From NCBI GenBank assembly GCA_964509295.1, contig CAZDWS010000009.1, forward strand, positions 124,001 through 188,000: a stretch of DNA of 64,000 bases. The letters run 5' to 3'. The notes under the pieces were generated by a model. That model saw nothing but the letters and a program-made list of their open reading frames with translations, was not told the DNA's origin and did not search any database. The DNA comes from JBGSQR01 sp964509295 (GTDB taxonomy: Bacteria > Desulfobacterota > Desulfuromonadia > Geobacterales > Pseudopelobacteraceae). A program made the position numbers and the translations under genes. How positions within the stretch are numbered: the first letter of the stretch is position 1; each line of letters starts with the position of its first letter. This document shows, piece after piece, positions 42,501 to 50,945 of this stretch.

Positions 42501-43135
42501 TGATCAGGAGAAAGTGCGCGGGCACGGTGCTCATTGACCAGATCGTCACTGATCATGTGGCGGATATCATCAAAGCTCAGTTCTTCAACTTTCTGCAGTT
42601 CATGGGAAGTACGGAAACCGTCAAAATAATGCAGGAAAGGAACGCGAGCGCGCAGTGTTGCAGCGTGTGCGATCAGGGAGAAGTCCATACACTCCTGAAC
42701 GTTGTTGGCGCAGAACATTGCAAAGCCGGTTGAACGACATGACATTACATCGGAGTGGTCGCCGAAGATATTGAGTGCAGCAGCTGAGATCGCACGTGCA
42801 GATACATGGAAAACCGTAGAGGTCAACTCACCGGCAATCTTGTACATGTTTGGGATCATCAGCAGGAGGCCCTGGCTGGCGGTAAAAGTAGTTGTCAAAG
42901 CACCGGACTGAAGCGCACCGTGAACGGCACCAGCGGCACCGGCTTCGGACTGCATCTCGGTTACCGATGGAACGGTTCCCCAAATGTTCTTTTCGCCAGC
43001 GGCTGTCTTGACGTCACACATTTCACCCATGTTGGACGACGGAGTAATCGGATAGATGGCAATGACCTCGCTAGTCGCATGAGCGACGTGAGCGACTGCG
43101 GTGTTGCCGTCAATGGTAATCATTCTTCTGCTCAT
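39584..43135 (-). CDS. nifJ: Pyruvate:ferredoxin (flavodoxin) oxidoreductase
   Basis: A single-chain PFOR of about 1183 residues that interconverts pyruvate and acetyl-CoA plus CO2 with reduced ferredoxin. Domain order is normal: domain I from MSRRMITIDGNTAVAHVAH with YPITPSSNMGE; the gamma-like domain; an 8-iron ferredoxin domain with CIQCGICSFVCP and CTGCGACAHNCP; and the TPP domain with ACAGCGETPYIKL, ATGCTSIYSG, GGDGWAYDIGFGG and DTEVYSNTGGQ. The ATG at 43135 has GGAGG upstream, so an ATG ten codons earlier is not used. Because it lacks a nif context here, a general anabolic or catabolic role is more likely than nitrogenase electron supply. About 290 bp of A/T-rich, gene-free DNA lies upstream. 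Confidence 0.96.
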   Translation of the reverse strand: MSRRMITIDGNTAVAHVAHATSEVIAIYPITPSSNMGEMCDVKTAAGEKNIWGTVPSVTEMQSEAGAAGAVHGALQSGALTTTFTASQGLLLMIPNMYKIAGELTSTVFHVSARAISAAALNIFGDHSDVMSCRSTGFAMFCANNVQECMDFSLIAHAATLRARVPFLHYFDGFRTSHELQKVEELSFDDIRHMISDDLVNEHRARALSPDHPVIRGTAQNPDVYFQGREAVNPYYPATIGIVQEEMNKLGKITGRKYKLVDYHGAKDADRVIVVMGSAAETVQETVDVLTKKGEKVGVVKIRLYRPFPLDAFIKALPKTVKKIAVLDRTKEPGCLGEPIYLDVRTAIGEAMSAGKFVFDGYPTIVGGRYGLGSKEFTPAMAKAVLDNLKKAKPKNHFVVGINDDVMNSSLEYNPSFRTSMEGTYQAMFYGLGSDGTVGANKNTIKIIGESTKYFTQAYFVYDSKKAGSITTSHLRFGKKAINAPYLIDDADFVACHNFSFLEKYDMFSKAKKGGTFLLCSPFSHDEVWDKMPIEAQQAIIDKKLKFYVINAIKLGEEIGLGARINMIMQTAFFKISNIIPLEKAVKEIKYAIKKSYGKSGDKVVNMNYAAVEAGINNIFEVKVPAKATSKLVMPPPVSLTAPKFVQEVTGPLIAGKGDELPISMVPVDGTFPTATSQYEKRNIAVEIPVWDETLCIQCGICSFVCPHASMRMKAYPASALKGAPKTFKCADSKMAELKDMKVTLQVAPEDCTGCGACAHNCPAKDKTNPAHKALDMHFQPPLRAQEAANFDFFLSIPDIDQATLKLDTLRGSQLARPLFEFSGACAGCGETPYIKLMSQLFGDRAMIANATGCTSIYSGNLPTTPYCTRADGRGPAWCNSLFEDNAEFGMGMRLAVDKFNEKALELLTQLPGQAALAKEIAEADQSNQAGIEKQRERVAKLKAALKDSKEAAAIQLLPVADYLVKKSVWCIGGDGWAYDIGFGGVDHVLASGKNVNILVVDTEVYSNTGGQASKSTPIGAVAQFAAGGKTIAKKDMGMIAMSYGHVYVASVSLANPSQVVKAFMEAEAYDGPSLIIAYAHCIAHGIDMTTAVDEQKKAVSSGYLTLYRYNPTLAAQGKNPLILDSKAPTTSYEDFVNGENRWKVLKKINPEAAEKLMQKGKQFSLKRYEYYQKLAALTYEEK

Positions 43136-43428
43136 TACTGTTCCTCCTTTGATATTTTGTTTCAATGCTGCGTTATTAAACGTACCACATCACTGCTTTT
43201 TTTAAAGCCTTTTTGTTCTCCTGCTTTGTCAGTCGCCGTTGATTGAGGGATGATTATCAGGGGAGTTGAAATAAATCTTCAAAAAAAAGAAGTTTTGCTT
43301 TTTCCAGACACAACGTAGACAACTGAATCAGTGGTAATACCAATTATACTTTTTGACGTCCGTGTCAAGAAAAAAACAAAAAAGCTTGGGAATACAGCCG
43401 GCTACACCAACCAAAAAAATCAAAAAAA

Positions 43429-44031
43429 TCAACTCAGCTGATTCCTTGACTGAAATGCCCACTGCACAGTTGCGGCATCAACATACTCAATATCACTACC
43501 AAGAGGTATACCATGAGCAAGGCGGGATATTTTGACATTCATCGGCTTGAGTAACCTGGTCAGGTAAAGGCCGGTGGCCTCCCCTTCAACAGAAAAGTTT
43601 GTGGCAATGACCACTTCGCTAACACCACCGACCGCAACTCTTTCCAGCAGTTCAGCCACTCTGATATCTGCCGGCCCTATTCCGGAAAGTGGTGATATGG
43701 CGCCCCCCAGAACATGGTAGACTCCGTTATATGCGTGACTGCGCTCCATGGCCATCAGATCCTGGGAGTTTTCGACTACACAGATGGTACCCGTATCCCG
43801 ATTTCCGGTACAGATCTCACAGGGATCTTCTTCCGTTATGGCAAAACAGATTGAGCAGGCCTTAACCCGGGTTCGAACATCTAACAGCGAATCCGCCAGA
43901 GCTGTCATGTTAGGCGGATTTTTCAACAGATGAAAAGCCAGCCTGAGCGCTGTACGCTCACCCACACCGGGCAATTTCTTCAATTCGCCAACCAAACGTG
44001 AAAATGATGTGTTTTTATTGTACATGCTCAC
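43429..44031 (-). CDS. recR: Recombination mediator RecR
   Basis: A 200-residue protein of RecFOR gap repair. It has the N-terminal helix-hairpin-helix (LKKLPGVGERTALRLAFHLL), the C4 zinc finger (CSICFAITEEDPCEICTG) and the Toprim domain (ICVVENSQDLMAMERS, then YHVLGGAISPLSGIGP). The reading frame opens at GTG; an ATG two codons later has a nearby GAGTGAG and may be the real start. It is the last gene of the dnaX-ybaB-recR operon, with 10 bp to ybaB. Confidence 0.95.
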   Translation of the reverse strand: MSMYNKNTSFSRLVGELKKLPGVGERTALRLAFHLLKNPPNMTALADSLLDVRTRVKACSICFAITEEDPCEICTGNRDTGTICVVENSQDLMAMERSHAYNGVYHVLGGAISPLSGIGPADIRVAELLERVAVGGVSEVVIATNFSVEGEATGLYLTRLLKPMNVKISRLAHGIPLGSDIEYVDAATVQWAFQSRNQLS

Positions 44032-44041
44032 TCAGCAATTA

Positions 44042-44356
44042 CTAAAACAGACCTGGAATATTCATACCACCGGTGATCTTGGACATTTCTTCGGAAAGTT
44101 CTGCCTGCACCTTTTTCATAGCCTCGTTTACTGCGGCGATAACAAGATCCTGCAGCATCTCAACATCATTCGGGTCTACCGCTTCCTTTTTGATTGTCAG
44201 CTCAAGCAGTTCATTTTTACCATTTACCTTAACGGAAACAACACCGCCACCAGAGGTCGCTTCAGCGGTTTTCAGCTTTGCCTCTTCCTGCAGTTTTGCC
44301 ATTTTGCCCTGGATCATCTGGGCCTGCTTCATGATATTTGCTAATCCTTTTGACAT
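44042..44356 (-). CDS. ybaB: YbaB/EbfC nucleoid-associated protein
   Basis: About 104 residues: MSKGLANIMKQAQMIQGKM coiled-coil start, GGGVVSVKVNGKNELLELTI strands and a helical end with an MSKITGGMNIPGLF tail. Members bind DNA as dimers. The ATG at 44356 has GGAGGA 5 nt upstream and is preferred over an ATG six codons earlier. It lies between dnaX and recR, the classic arrangement. Confidence 0.94.
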   Translation of the reverse strand: MSKGLANIMKQAQMIQGKMAKLQEEAKLKTAEATSGGGVVSVKVNGKNELLELTIKKEAVDPNDVEMLQDLVIAAVNEAMKKVQAELSEEMSKITGGMNIPGLF

Positions 44357-44394
44357 ATCTTCCTCCAAACTCATTTTATGATTTCTAATATCAG

Positions 44395-46098
44395 CTAAAT
44401 TTTACGAATATCAGTAATGGTTCCGCCAAAAATTTTCAAAGCTTCGTTAATTACCGGATGAGAAGCCACCTCTTGCTTTAGCTCTTCCTTCAAAGACTCT
44501 TCATCACTCTTTTTTTTTTCGGCCAGCGAGAGTGGCGTACTGCCTGTTTCCGGCATTATTGCCACAATTTTGACTACTGTCGCCGCACCACTAAACTCCC
44601 GTACCAGAGACTGGACTTTCGAGATGGAATCCGCATCCTGCAAACTGGACAGGTAGTAACTTCCTGAAGGAAAACCTATATCCATAAAGCCCGGGTCCTG
44701 CCTGATCGGGCTGCCATGCTCCAATAAAGATCCAAGGGCTCTGTCTTTGCTGTTTACGAAATCAACAAAACGCTCCCAGGCAGAATGGGCACTACCATGC
44801 TGCGCTGAATGAGAAACAGCATGCCTCGACTCAGGCTCTTTGTGCTGCGGCACACTTTCTGCCCGTATCTCCTGACGTACAGGCGCAGCAGCAGCAACCG
44901 GAGCAGACCTGCTAGTGTCCCACGGAAGAATAGGTGTATGCACAGCATTAGTCTCCAGCATCTTGACCTTTTCCAGCAGTTCCATAATCGGAATAACCGG
45001 TTCCAGTGTCGCAGCCTTCAGCAGAGCGATTTCAAGAATCAGGCGCGGCATTGTGGCAAAGGCCATCTCAGCATCGGCCTTGATCAACAGTGTCAGGCGG
45101 CGTTGTATGTCTTGCGGGGTAAAGGTGCTTGCCTGCTCCCGCAGGTCTTGAAGCTCCGCCTCGGCCAGATCAAGGATCTCTTCCGGTTTTTTAACTGAAC
45201 GAATTACCAGCAAATTACGAAAGTGCTCGATCAATTCCTGGCAGAACTGGCGCATGTTATAGCCGACGCTGTCCACCTTCTTGACACCGGCTAGAACATT
45301 CTGGGTATCTCCGTGAAAAATTGCCGCAGAGACTTCTGCCAGCAATCTTCGATCTACGGCACCAATCAGAGTAATTACGTCCTCATCAGTCACGCTGCTG
45401 CCGCAACAGGCCAATACCTGATCAAAAGCGGTCAGAGAGTCACGCATGCTGCCGTCACCCTTGCGGGCAATCAGAGCCAGAGACGAATCATTAATACTGA
45501 TCTGTTCAGACTCGGCAATCTGCCGCAGTCTTCCGATGATTTTTGTGAGGGTGACCCGTTTGAAGTCGAAGCGCTGACAGCGTGACAGGATCGTGACAGG
45601 AAGTTTGTGAGGTTCAGTTGTTGCAAAGATGAATTTAACGTGATCCGGTGGTTCTTCCAGCGTCTTCAACAGGGCGTTGAAGGCGTTGGTGGAGAGCATG
45701 TGGACTTCATCAATGATAAAAATTTTATAGCGGGAGTGTGAAGGCAGGTACTTGACGTTATCACGCAGTTCACGGATATCATCAACACCCGTATTGGAGG
45801 CGCCGTCAATTTCAAAGACATCCGTGGAATTACCCCTGGTTATCTCGATACATTGAGGACAGACATTACATGGTTCATGAGTCAGGCCGCGTTCACAGTT
45901 AAGCGTTTTGGCCAGGATACGGGCCGTACTGGTCTTACCCACACCCCGGGCACCGGTAAACAGAAAAGCATGGGCAACACGACCGGAATCGATAGCGTTT
46001 TGCAACGTTCGACTGACATGTTCCTGTCCTGTTAGCTCGGAAAAGGATTGGGGACGGTATTTCCTGGCCAGGACTTCATAGTGCGTACCGTTGGGCAA
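44395..46098 (-). CDS. dnaX: DNA polymerase III subunits gamma/tau
   Basis: A 567-residue clamp-loader ATPase. It has Walker A FTGARGVGKTSTARI, zinc cysteines in CERGLTHEPCNVCPQC, Walker B IFIIDEVHML, the SRC motif in LSRCQRFDF and the domain III region. The C-terminal part is variable until HPVINEALKIFGG. The frame opens with TTG (AGGT upstream); no ATG is available in frame. At codons 527-530 a run of ten A sits in a slippery context (see 44504-44515) that would allow a shorter product of about 531 residues. The gene follows the SRP RNA gene and precedes ybaB and recR. Confidence 0.95.
   Translation of the reverse strand: MPNGTHYEVLARKYRPQSFSELTGQEHVSRTLQNAIDSGRVAHAFLFTGARGVGKTSTARILAKTLNCERGLTHEPCNVCPQCIEITRGNSTDVFEIDGASNTGVDDIRELRDNVKYLPSHSRYKIFIIDEVHMLSTNAFNALLKTLEEPPDHVKFIFATTEPHKLPVTILSRCQRFDFKRVTLTKIIGRLRQIAESEQISINDSSLALIARKGDGSMRDSLTAFDQVLACCGSSVTDEDVITLIGAVDRRLLAEVSAAIFHGDTQNVLAGVKKVDSVGYNMRQFCQELIEHFRNLLVIRSVKKPEEILDLAEAELQDLREQASTFTPQDIQRRLTLLIKADAEMAFATMPRLILEIALLKAATLEPVIPIMELLEKVKMLETNAVHTPILPWDTSRSAPVAAAAPVRQEIRAESVPQHKEPESRHAVSHSAQHGSAHSAWERFVDFVNSKDRALGSLLEHGSPIRQDPGFMDIGFPSGSYYLSSLQDADSISKVQSLVREFSGAATVVKIVAIMPETGSTPLSLAEKKKSDEESLKEELKQEVASHPVINEALKIFGGTITDIRKI
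44504..44515 (-). promoter_or_regulatory. Candidate programmed -1 frameshift site in dnaX
   Basis: On the minus strand the coding frame reads GAA AAA AAA AAG AGT GAT. It contains the slippery heptamer A-AAA-AAG (44509-44515). A -1 shift gives GAG (44509-44507) and then TGA (44506-44504). This is the same heptamer and the same GAG-TGA exit known from E. coli dnaX, where it produces gamma. Slippage of the A10 run during transcription would also end translation within a few codons in either direction. No clear upstream Shine-Dalgarno-like stimulator is visible. Confidence 0.6.
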
Positions 46099-46203
46099 GA
46101 GATTAAACCTCGCAGGCCATCTGTCGCCCCTACAAACCTTGCAGGAAAGGGCTGGGTTGGGGTAAGTTTCAGATTGGGAGAATGGTTACTTCGAAAATTC
46201 CAC

Positions 46204-46333
46204 TAACAGTCGCATATGATAGCCGGGCTTACCTGCGGCACACGACGGTGGCCGCTGCCGTTGCTTCCTTCCGGACCTGGCGGAGTTCACGGCTTGCCGT
46301 TGCGCAGGACCCGGCTATCATATGCGACTGTTA
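46204..46333 (-). ncRNA. ffs: Bacterial SRP RNA (4.5S type) with extended terminal stem
   Basis: On the minus strand the universally conserved SRP core CCAGGTCCGGAAGGAAGCA is present at the apical loop, flanked by the usual asymmetric internal loops. The core RNA runs from about 46319 to 46219. Its ends are part of a perfect 24-bp inverted repeat (46204-46227 with 46310-46333), longer than needed for a normal 4.5S RNA. It binds Ffh in co-translational targeting. It lies between tRNA-Ser and dnaX, a common arrangement. The exact transcript ends are not known. Confidence 0.92.
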
Positions 46334-46460
46334 ATAAAAAAGCTGTTCACAACATCAAAATTGATATATTAAAGACGGCGGGAAAAAGCTCCTGCAGCGC
46401 CTGCACTATGCAGAAAGCCATTCTTTGCGCCGGTCATTATTTTACATCGCGCATAAAAAA

Positions 46461-46551
46461 TGGCGGAGAGAGAGGGATTCGAACCCTCGGTACGCTATTA
46501 ACGTACACACGCTTTCCAGGCGTGCTCCTTCAACCGCTCGGACATCTCTCC
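46461..46551 (-). tRNA. tRNA-Ser (anticodon GGA)
   Basis: A 91-nt tRNA with the long variable arm of serine tRNAs and an encoded CCA end. The acceptor stem pairs GGAGAGA with TCTCTCC, the anticodon loop reads CTGGAAA with GGA as anticodon, and the T-arm contains GGTTCGAATCC. It reads UCC and UCU codons. It is the first element upstream of ffs and dnaX on the same strand. Confidence 0.95.
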
Positions 46552-46683
46552 GCAAGAGAACGATATTTATAATACATGCAGAAACATTTGTCCAGCAATT
46601 CATTATTTACATTTGAATGCAACGCGCATTGTTTAATAATATCGATGCGTTTCTTCAGATGAATTTTTTAAACAGGAGCAGAT

Positions 46684-47409
46684 ATGAAAATTGGCATAAT
46701 TACAGCTATGCCGGAAGAAACAGCCGCCGTTCTGAAAAAAGCTGAGAGCAGCGCAAAGAATGAATTAAAAGGGCGCAAAGTAATTCATTGTGAAATATAC
46801 GGGCATGAGATTGTGCTGATTGAAGCCGGCATGGGGATGTTGAATGCGGGTTGGGCGGCAACAGTTCTTGCTGTTGAGCAATCCGACCTGATCATCTCAA
46901 CCGGATTCGGCGGAGCTGTTCTACCCGGCCTTTCAGTTGGTGATGTGGTTGCGGCACAGCAACTATTGCATTCCAGCGCAAGCGGCTTTGAGGAGATAGA
47001 GGTCGGTATCTATGGTCGCAACAGCATCGCCGACAGCCTGGGATTTAGCCGTGGCACATTCATCAGCTGCGATGTTATTCTGGACAAAAAGACCCTTGCA
47101 AAGCAACTGCCTGACGGCACTGCCAATCCGGTGGTGGAGATGGAAAGCGCCGCCGTTGCCAGAGTAGCAGGCACACAAGGCATACCGTTTCTAGGCATAC
47201 GGGCCGTTAGCGACCCATGGGATGAAGAGCTGGATTTCAGCATCCATGAGTTCTGTGATGACAGCATGAAGATCCGCATCCCCAAAGTTCTAGCCACAAT
47301 TGCCAAACGCCCGAAGATCATTCCGCAGCTGATCAGGCTGGCACGCACCAGCTCGGCTGCAGCAAAAAGTCTGGCTGTTGCCATGGAAAGGCTGTTCAAG
47401 CAGATTTGA
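46684..47409 (+). CDS. Phosphorylase-superfamily nucleosidase (MTA/SAH or futalosine hydrolase type)
   Basis: A 241-residue nucleosidase. It opens MKIGIITAMPEETAAVL with the conserved catalytic-base region, then LIEAGMGMLNAG, STGFGGAVLPGLSVGDVV, NPVVEMESAAVARVA (ribose-binding Met-Glu) and RAVSDPWDEELDF. The family includes MTA/SAH nucleosidase, futalosine hydrolase (MqnB) and the hopanoid enzyme HpnG. The C-terminal part (LIRLARTSSAAAKSLAVAM) resembles the HpnG/MqnB-like branch more than classic MTAN. With the ubiD/ubiA/ubiX operon nearby, a menaquinone role is plausible but not shown. Confidence 0.82.
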   Translation: MKIGIITAMPEETAAVLKKAESSAKNELKGRKVIHCEIYGHEIVLIEAGMGMLNAGWAATVLAVEQSDLIISTGFGGAVLPGLSVGDVVAAQQLLHSSASGFEEIEVGIYGRNSIADSLGFSRGTFISCDVILDKKTLAKQLPDGTANPVVEMESAAVARVAGTQGIPFLGIRAVSDPWDEELDFSIHEFCDDSMKIRIPKVLATIAKRPKIIPQLIRLARTSSAAAKSLAVAMERLFKQI

Positions 47410-47420
47410 CACAATAAAAC

Positions 47421-47443
47421 AAAAGGGGCAAATCGCCCCTTTT
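47421..47443. terminator. Bidirectional terminator between nucleosidase gene and lspA
   Basis: A 9-bp perfect stem (AAAAGGGGC / GCCCCTTTT) with a 5-nt loop separates two converging genes. T-rich tails exist on both strands, stronger on the minus strand (TTTTGTTTTATT). Confidence 0.88.
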
Positions 47444-47468
47444 CAATATCGCTATTTGTATTTCAAGC

Positions 47469-47954
47469 TTATTGCACCAACTTCTGCCTCTTCTCCTCGC
47501 GAAACATATCCAGCGCCAGCAGCACCACGCCGACACAGATTAGAGAATCAGCCACATTAAATGCCGGCCAGTGGTGGGTTTTCCAATAAACATCCAGAAA
47601 ATCAATCACCTCTCCCATTCTGACCCGATCGATCAGATTACCGACCGCTCCGGTGAAGATCATGGACATGGAAATCTGGGCCAGTTTCTGGTCTTCACGC
47701 AGCTTTTGAATACCGACAATGATCGCTATGGAGGCCACCAGCGAAACTGTAATAAAGAACGGAATCCGCCAGGTTGCGTTTGAAAGAAAGCTGAAAGCAG
47801 CGCCCTTGTTCCTGATGTAGAAAATATTGAACAGCCCGTCAATCACCGGAATAGTCTGGTAAAGCGACATGACTTTATGGACATATAATTTGGTTGCCTG
47901 ATCGGCAATCAGTCCAACAACCGTGATAAGACCAAAAATTTTCCATCGAGTCAT
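47469..47954 (-). CDS. lspA: Lipoprotein signal peptidase
   Basis: A 161-residue inner-membrane aspartyl peptidase with four hydrophobic helices. It removes signal peptides after lipidation of prolipoproteins. Conserved parts are DQATKLYV, the NKGAAFSFL segment, GAVGNLIDRVRMGEVIDFLDV with the first catalytic aspartate, and FNVADSLICVGV with the second. It follows ileS on the same strand with 41 bp between them, the usual ileS-lspA pairing. Confidence 0.96.
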   Translation of the reverse strand: MTRWKIFGLITVVGLIADQATKLYVHKVMSLYQTIPVIDGLFNIFYIRNKGAAFSFLSNATWRIPFFITVSLVASIAIIVGIQKLREDQKLAQISMSMIFTGAVGNLIDRVRMGEVIDFLDVYWKTHHWPAFNVADSLICVGVVLLALDMFREEKRQKLVQ

Positions 47955-47995
47955 TTACAGGTAACCTCAAAAAACATTTTAAATACAACCACGAA

Positions 47996-50770
47996 CTAAA
48001 TAACCGCCTTCGTGCATTTAGGACAGATGGTTTCGTGTCCGGCCACAGTACCCAGTTTTTCACTGTAACACCAGCAACGCTCACACTTCACGCCCGGCGC
48101 GGCAGCAACCTGGACTTTAAGACCTTCCAGCGCCTCGGAACTCCAGCAGTCACCTTCTATCACATCCACCAATTCAGCCTTGGACACGATAAAGATATTC
48201 TGTAACTCTGCCTCGTACTCCCTCAAGAAACCAAGCAGTTCTGGCTGGGCAGAAATTATGACCGAGGCATCCAGCGAGTGACCGATGGTCTTGGCCGCAC
48301 GGGCCAGTTCCAGCGCTTTGGAAACATCTGCACGCACCTTGATGATGCGATCCCAACGACTAACCAGTTCATCGTTCTTCCATTCCGGACTCAATTCGGG
48401 GAACATGGCCAGATGCACACTTTCCTCCATACGGCCCGGCATGTATTTCCAGACTTCATCGGCAGTAAAGGAAAGCACTGGCGCCAGCATACGCACCAGG
48501 GTATCCAGAATATGATACATGACCGTCTGGGCACTGAGTCGTTCAACTGAATCGGCCCGGCTTGTATAAACGCGGTCCTTGAGAATATCCAGATAGAAAG
48601 AGCTCATCTCAACCGTACAGAATGCATTAACATCCTGGTAGATCACATGGAATGCCATATCCTGATAGGCGGTCAACACCCTTTCTTTAAGCATTTCCAG
48701 CTGGTGCAGAGCCCAACGGTCGATCTCAGGCATATTATCAAAAGCAACCAGCTGGGTAGCCGGATCAAAATCATGGATACTGCCCAGGATATAGCGGCAG
48801 GTATTGCGGATACGGCGGTAAGCCTCGGAGACCCGTGTCAGGATCTCCTCGGAAATGCGGGTATCGTCGCGATAATCCTGTGCTGCACACCACAACCGCA
48901 GGACATCTGCACCGAACTTTTTGATAACATCTTCCGGAGCAACCACGTTGCCCATGGACTTGCTCATCTTGCGACCAGCCCCATCCAGAACAAAACCATG
49001 GGTCAGGACACTTTTATAGGGAGCACGGCCTCTGGAACCAACACTCTCCAACAACGATGAGTGGAACCAGCCACGATGCTGGTCACTGCCTTCCAGATAC
49101 AGGTCAGCAGGTGATTTCAACTTGGGGTTAGCCTCCAAAACTGCAGCATGGGACACGCCGGAATCAAACCATACATCCAGGATGTCATTTTCCTTTTCAA
49201 AGGATGCCACGCCACATTTCGGACATTTAGTCCCTTCAGGCATCAACTTTTCAGCCGGCCAGTCAAACCACACATCGGAACTCTCTTTTTTAAAAATTTC
49301 AGCCACATGATCCATAATGGTACCGTCGGCAATGTACTCACCGCAGGCGGTACAGGAGAAGGCCGTAATCGGAACCCCCCAGGAACGCTGACGGGAAACA
49401 CACCAGTCCGGACGGTTCTCGATCATACCGTAAATACGTTCGCGGCCCCACTTGGGAATCCACTGCACTTCATCAATGGCCTTAAGTGCATTCTGGCGCA
49501 GGTCATTCTGCTTCATGCTGATAAACCACTGTTCGGTGGCGCGGAAGATGATCGGCTTTTTACAACGCCAGCAGTGTGGATAAGAGTGACTGATCTTGGA
49601 GGTCTGCAGCAGGGCTTCCACCTCAATCAGCTTGTCGATGACATTCTGGTTGGCAGTAAAGACAAACTGGCCGGCGAAGAACTCCACGGTCTGGAGATAT
49701 TTTCCGTAGTTATCAACCGGGTTGTAGATTTCCAGCCCTTCCTTGAGCGCCAGTTCGTAGTCTTCCTGACCATGGCCCGGAGCCGTATGAACACAGCCGG
49801 TACCAGCTTCCAGCGTGACATGCTCGCCCAGCAGGATGATGGAATCGCGATCATAAAATGGATGTTTGCAGAGCTTGCGTTCCAGCAGTGTTGCGGAGAA
49901 GGTGGCAATGACTTCGCCGGACAGGCCAACAGCAGCCAGAAAGGCGTCTTTCAGGCCTTCGGCAACAATCAGCACACCTTTTTCTGTCTCAACGGCACAG
50001 TATTCAAATTCCGGATGCATGGCCACAGCCAGGTTGGCCGGGATTGTCCAGGGGGTGGTAGTCCAGATAACCACATAGGCCTGCTTGCCTGCCAGTGCCG
50101 GAATGGCGGCTGACAGATCATCCTGGATGGCAAAACGGACATAAATAGATGGAGAAGTATGGTCGGCATATTCCACCTCGGCCTCGGCCAGGGCGGTTAC
50201 GCAGGATGAACACCAGTGCACCGGCTTGCGACCACGGTACAGGCCGCCGTTGTGGGCAAACTTGGCCAGCTCCAGCGCGGTCTGTCCCTCATATTCATAA
50301 TTCATGGTCAGGTATGGGTTTTCCCAATCGCCCTGAATACCGAGACGCTTGAACTCATCACGCTGGATACCCACATATTTGGCGGCATACTCGCGGCAGA
50401 GCTTACGCATTTCCAGTTTCGAGACCTGACTCTTTTTCGATCCCAGGTTTTTCTCAACCTGCAGCTCGATCGGCAGACCGTGACAGTCCCAACCCGGCAC
50501 ATAGGGGGCGTGAAAACCTTCCATGCGTTTTACCTTGAGCACAAAGTCCTTGAGGATCTTGTTCAGCGCATGACCGATATGAATATGCCCATTGGCATAT
50601 GGAGGACCGTCGTGAAGGATATAAAGCGGCTTTTCTTTCCCCTCGGATTCCTGTTTTTCATATAATCCGTTTTCCTGCCAGCGGGCCAGCATTTCAGGTT
50701 CACGTTGAGCCAGATTGGCCTTCATGGGAAAATCGGTTTTCGGAAGATTGAGCGTGTCTTTATATTCCAT
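47996..50770 (-). CDS. ileS: Isoleucyl-tRNA synthetase
   Basis: A class I synthetase of about 924 residues. It shows the HIGH motif (PYANGHIHIGHALNKILK), PGWDCHGLPIE, the editing-domain WTTTPWTIPANLA, WCVSRQRSWGVPI, FDSGVSHAAVLEA, the KMSKS motif (GRKMSKSMGN) and the C-terminal zinc ribbon CERCWCYSEKLGTVAG with CPKC. The ATG at 50770 has GGAGG 8 nt upstream; an ATG 23 codons earlier would add unrelated residues and is rejected. The bacterial-type C-terminal zinc domain is complete. Confidence 0.96.
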   Translation of the reverse strand: MEYKDTLNLPKTDFPMKANLAQREPEMLARWQENGLYEKQESEGKEKPLYILHDGPPYANGHIHIGHALNKILKDFVLKVKRMEGFHAPYVPGWDCHGLPIELQVEKNLGSKKSQVSKLEMRKLCREYAAKYVGIQRDEFKRLGIQGDWENPYLTMNYEYEGQTALELAKFAHNGGLYRGRKPVHWCSSCVTALAEAEVEYADHTSPSIYVRFAIQDDLSAAIPALAGKQAYVVIWTTTPWTIPANLAVAMHPEFEYCAVETEKGVLIVAEGLKDAFLAAVGLSGEVIATFSATLLERKLCKHPFYDRDSIILLGEHVTLEAGTGCVHTAPGHGQEDYELALKEGLEIYNPVDNYGKYLQTVEFFAGQFVFTANQNVIDKLIEVEALLQTSKISHSYPHCWRCKKPIIFRATEQWFISMKQNDLRQNALKAIDEVQWIPKWGRERIYGMIENRPDWCVSRQRSWGVPITAFSCTACGEYIADGTIMDHVAEIFKKESSDVWFDWPAEKLMPEGTKCPKCGVASFEKENDILDVWFDSGVSHAAVLEANPKLKSPADLYLEGSDQHRGWFHSSLLESVGSRGRAPYKSVLTHGFVLDGAGRKMSKSMGNVVAPEDVIKKFGADVLRLWCAAQDYRDDTRISEEILTRVSEAYRRIRNTCRYILGSIHDFDPATQLVAFDNMPEIDRWALHQLEMLKERVLTAYQDMAFHVIYQDVNAFCTVEMSSFYLDILKDRVYTSRADSVERLSAQTVMYHILDTLVRMLAPVLSFTADEVWKYMPGRMEESVHLAMFPELSPEWKNDELVSRWDRIIKVRADVSKALELARAAKTIGHSLDASVIISAQPELLGFLREYEAELQNIFIVSKAELVDVIEGDCWSSEALEGLKVQVAAAPGVKCERCWCYSEKLGTVAGHETICPKCTKAVI

Positions 50771-50877
50771 GATGATGCCTCCAAGCATTTCGTCTAAACA
50801 TGCTAACTTACAGATATGCAGAAGGAAAGTCAAGGACACCGACTATGCGTAATCAACCGATCACAGGTTTAAGGGCA

Positions 50878-50907
50878 TTGACAAAGTAGAAACATAATCA
50901 TTATAGT
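50878..50907 (+). promoter_or_regulatory. Sigma-70 type promoter upstream of the FmdB-family gene
   Basis: TTGACA (50878-50883) and TATAGT (50902-50907) are separated by 18 bp. It is followed by AGGAGG and the start codon of the zinc-ribbon gene about 40 bp downstream. It faces away from ileS. Confidence 0.75.
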
Positions 50908-50945
50908 AGAGAATATCATCAAGTCTCAGGAGGAAACAGTACGTT

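Noticed and set aside
43343..43368. TTGACA and TATAAT pair upstream of the PFOR gene as a sigma-70 promoter
   Set aside because: The boxes are separated by only 14 bp, too short for normal promoter use.
46125..46133. Full REP-like element before dnaX
   Set aside because: Only one 9-bp terminus matches and no paired second end was found, so it is mentioned only as a possible remnant.
49148..50113. Long plus-strand open frame (321 codons) opposite ileS
   Set aside because: It is antisense to a complete isoleucyl-tRNA synthetase and shows no protein motif.
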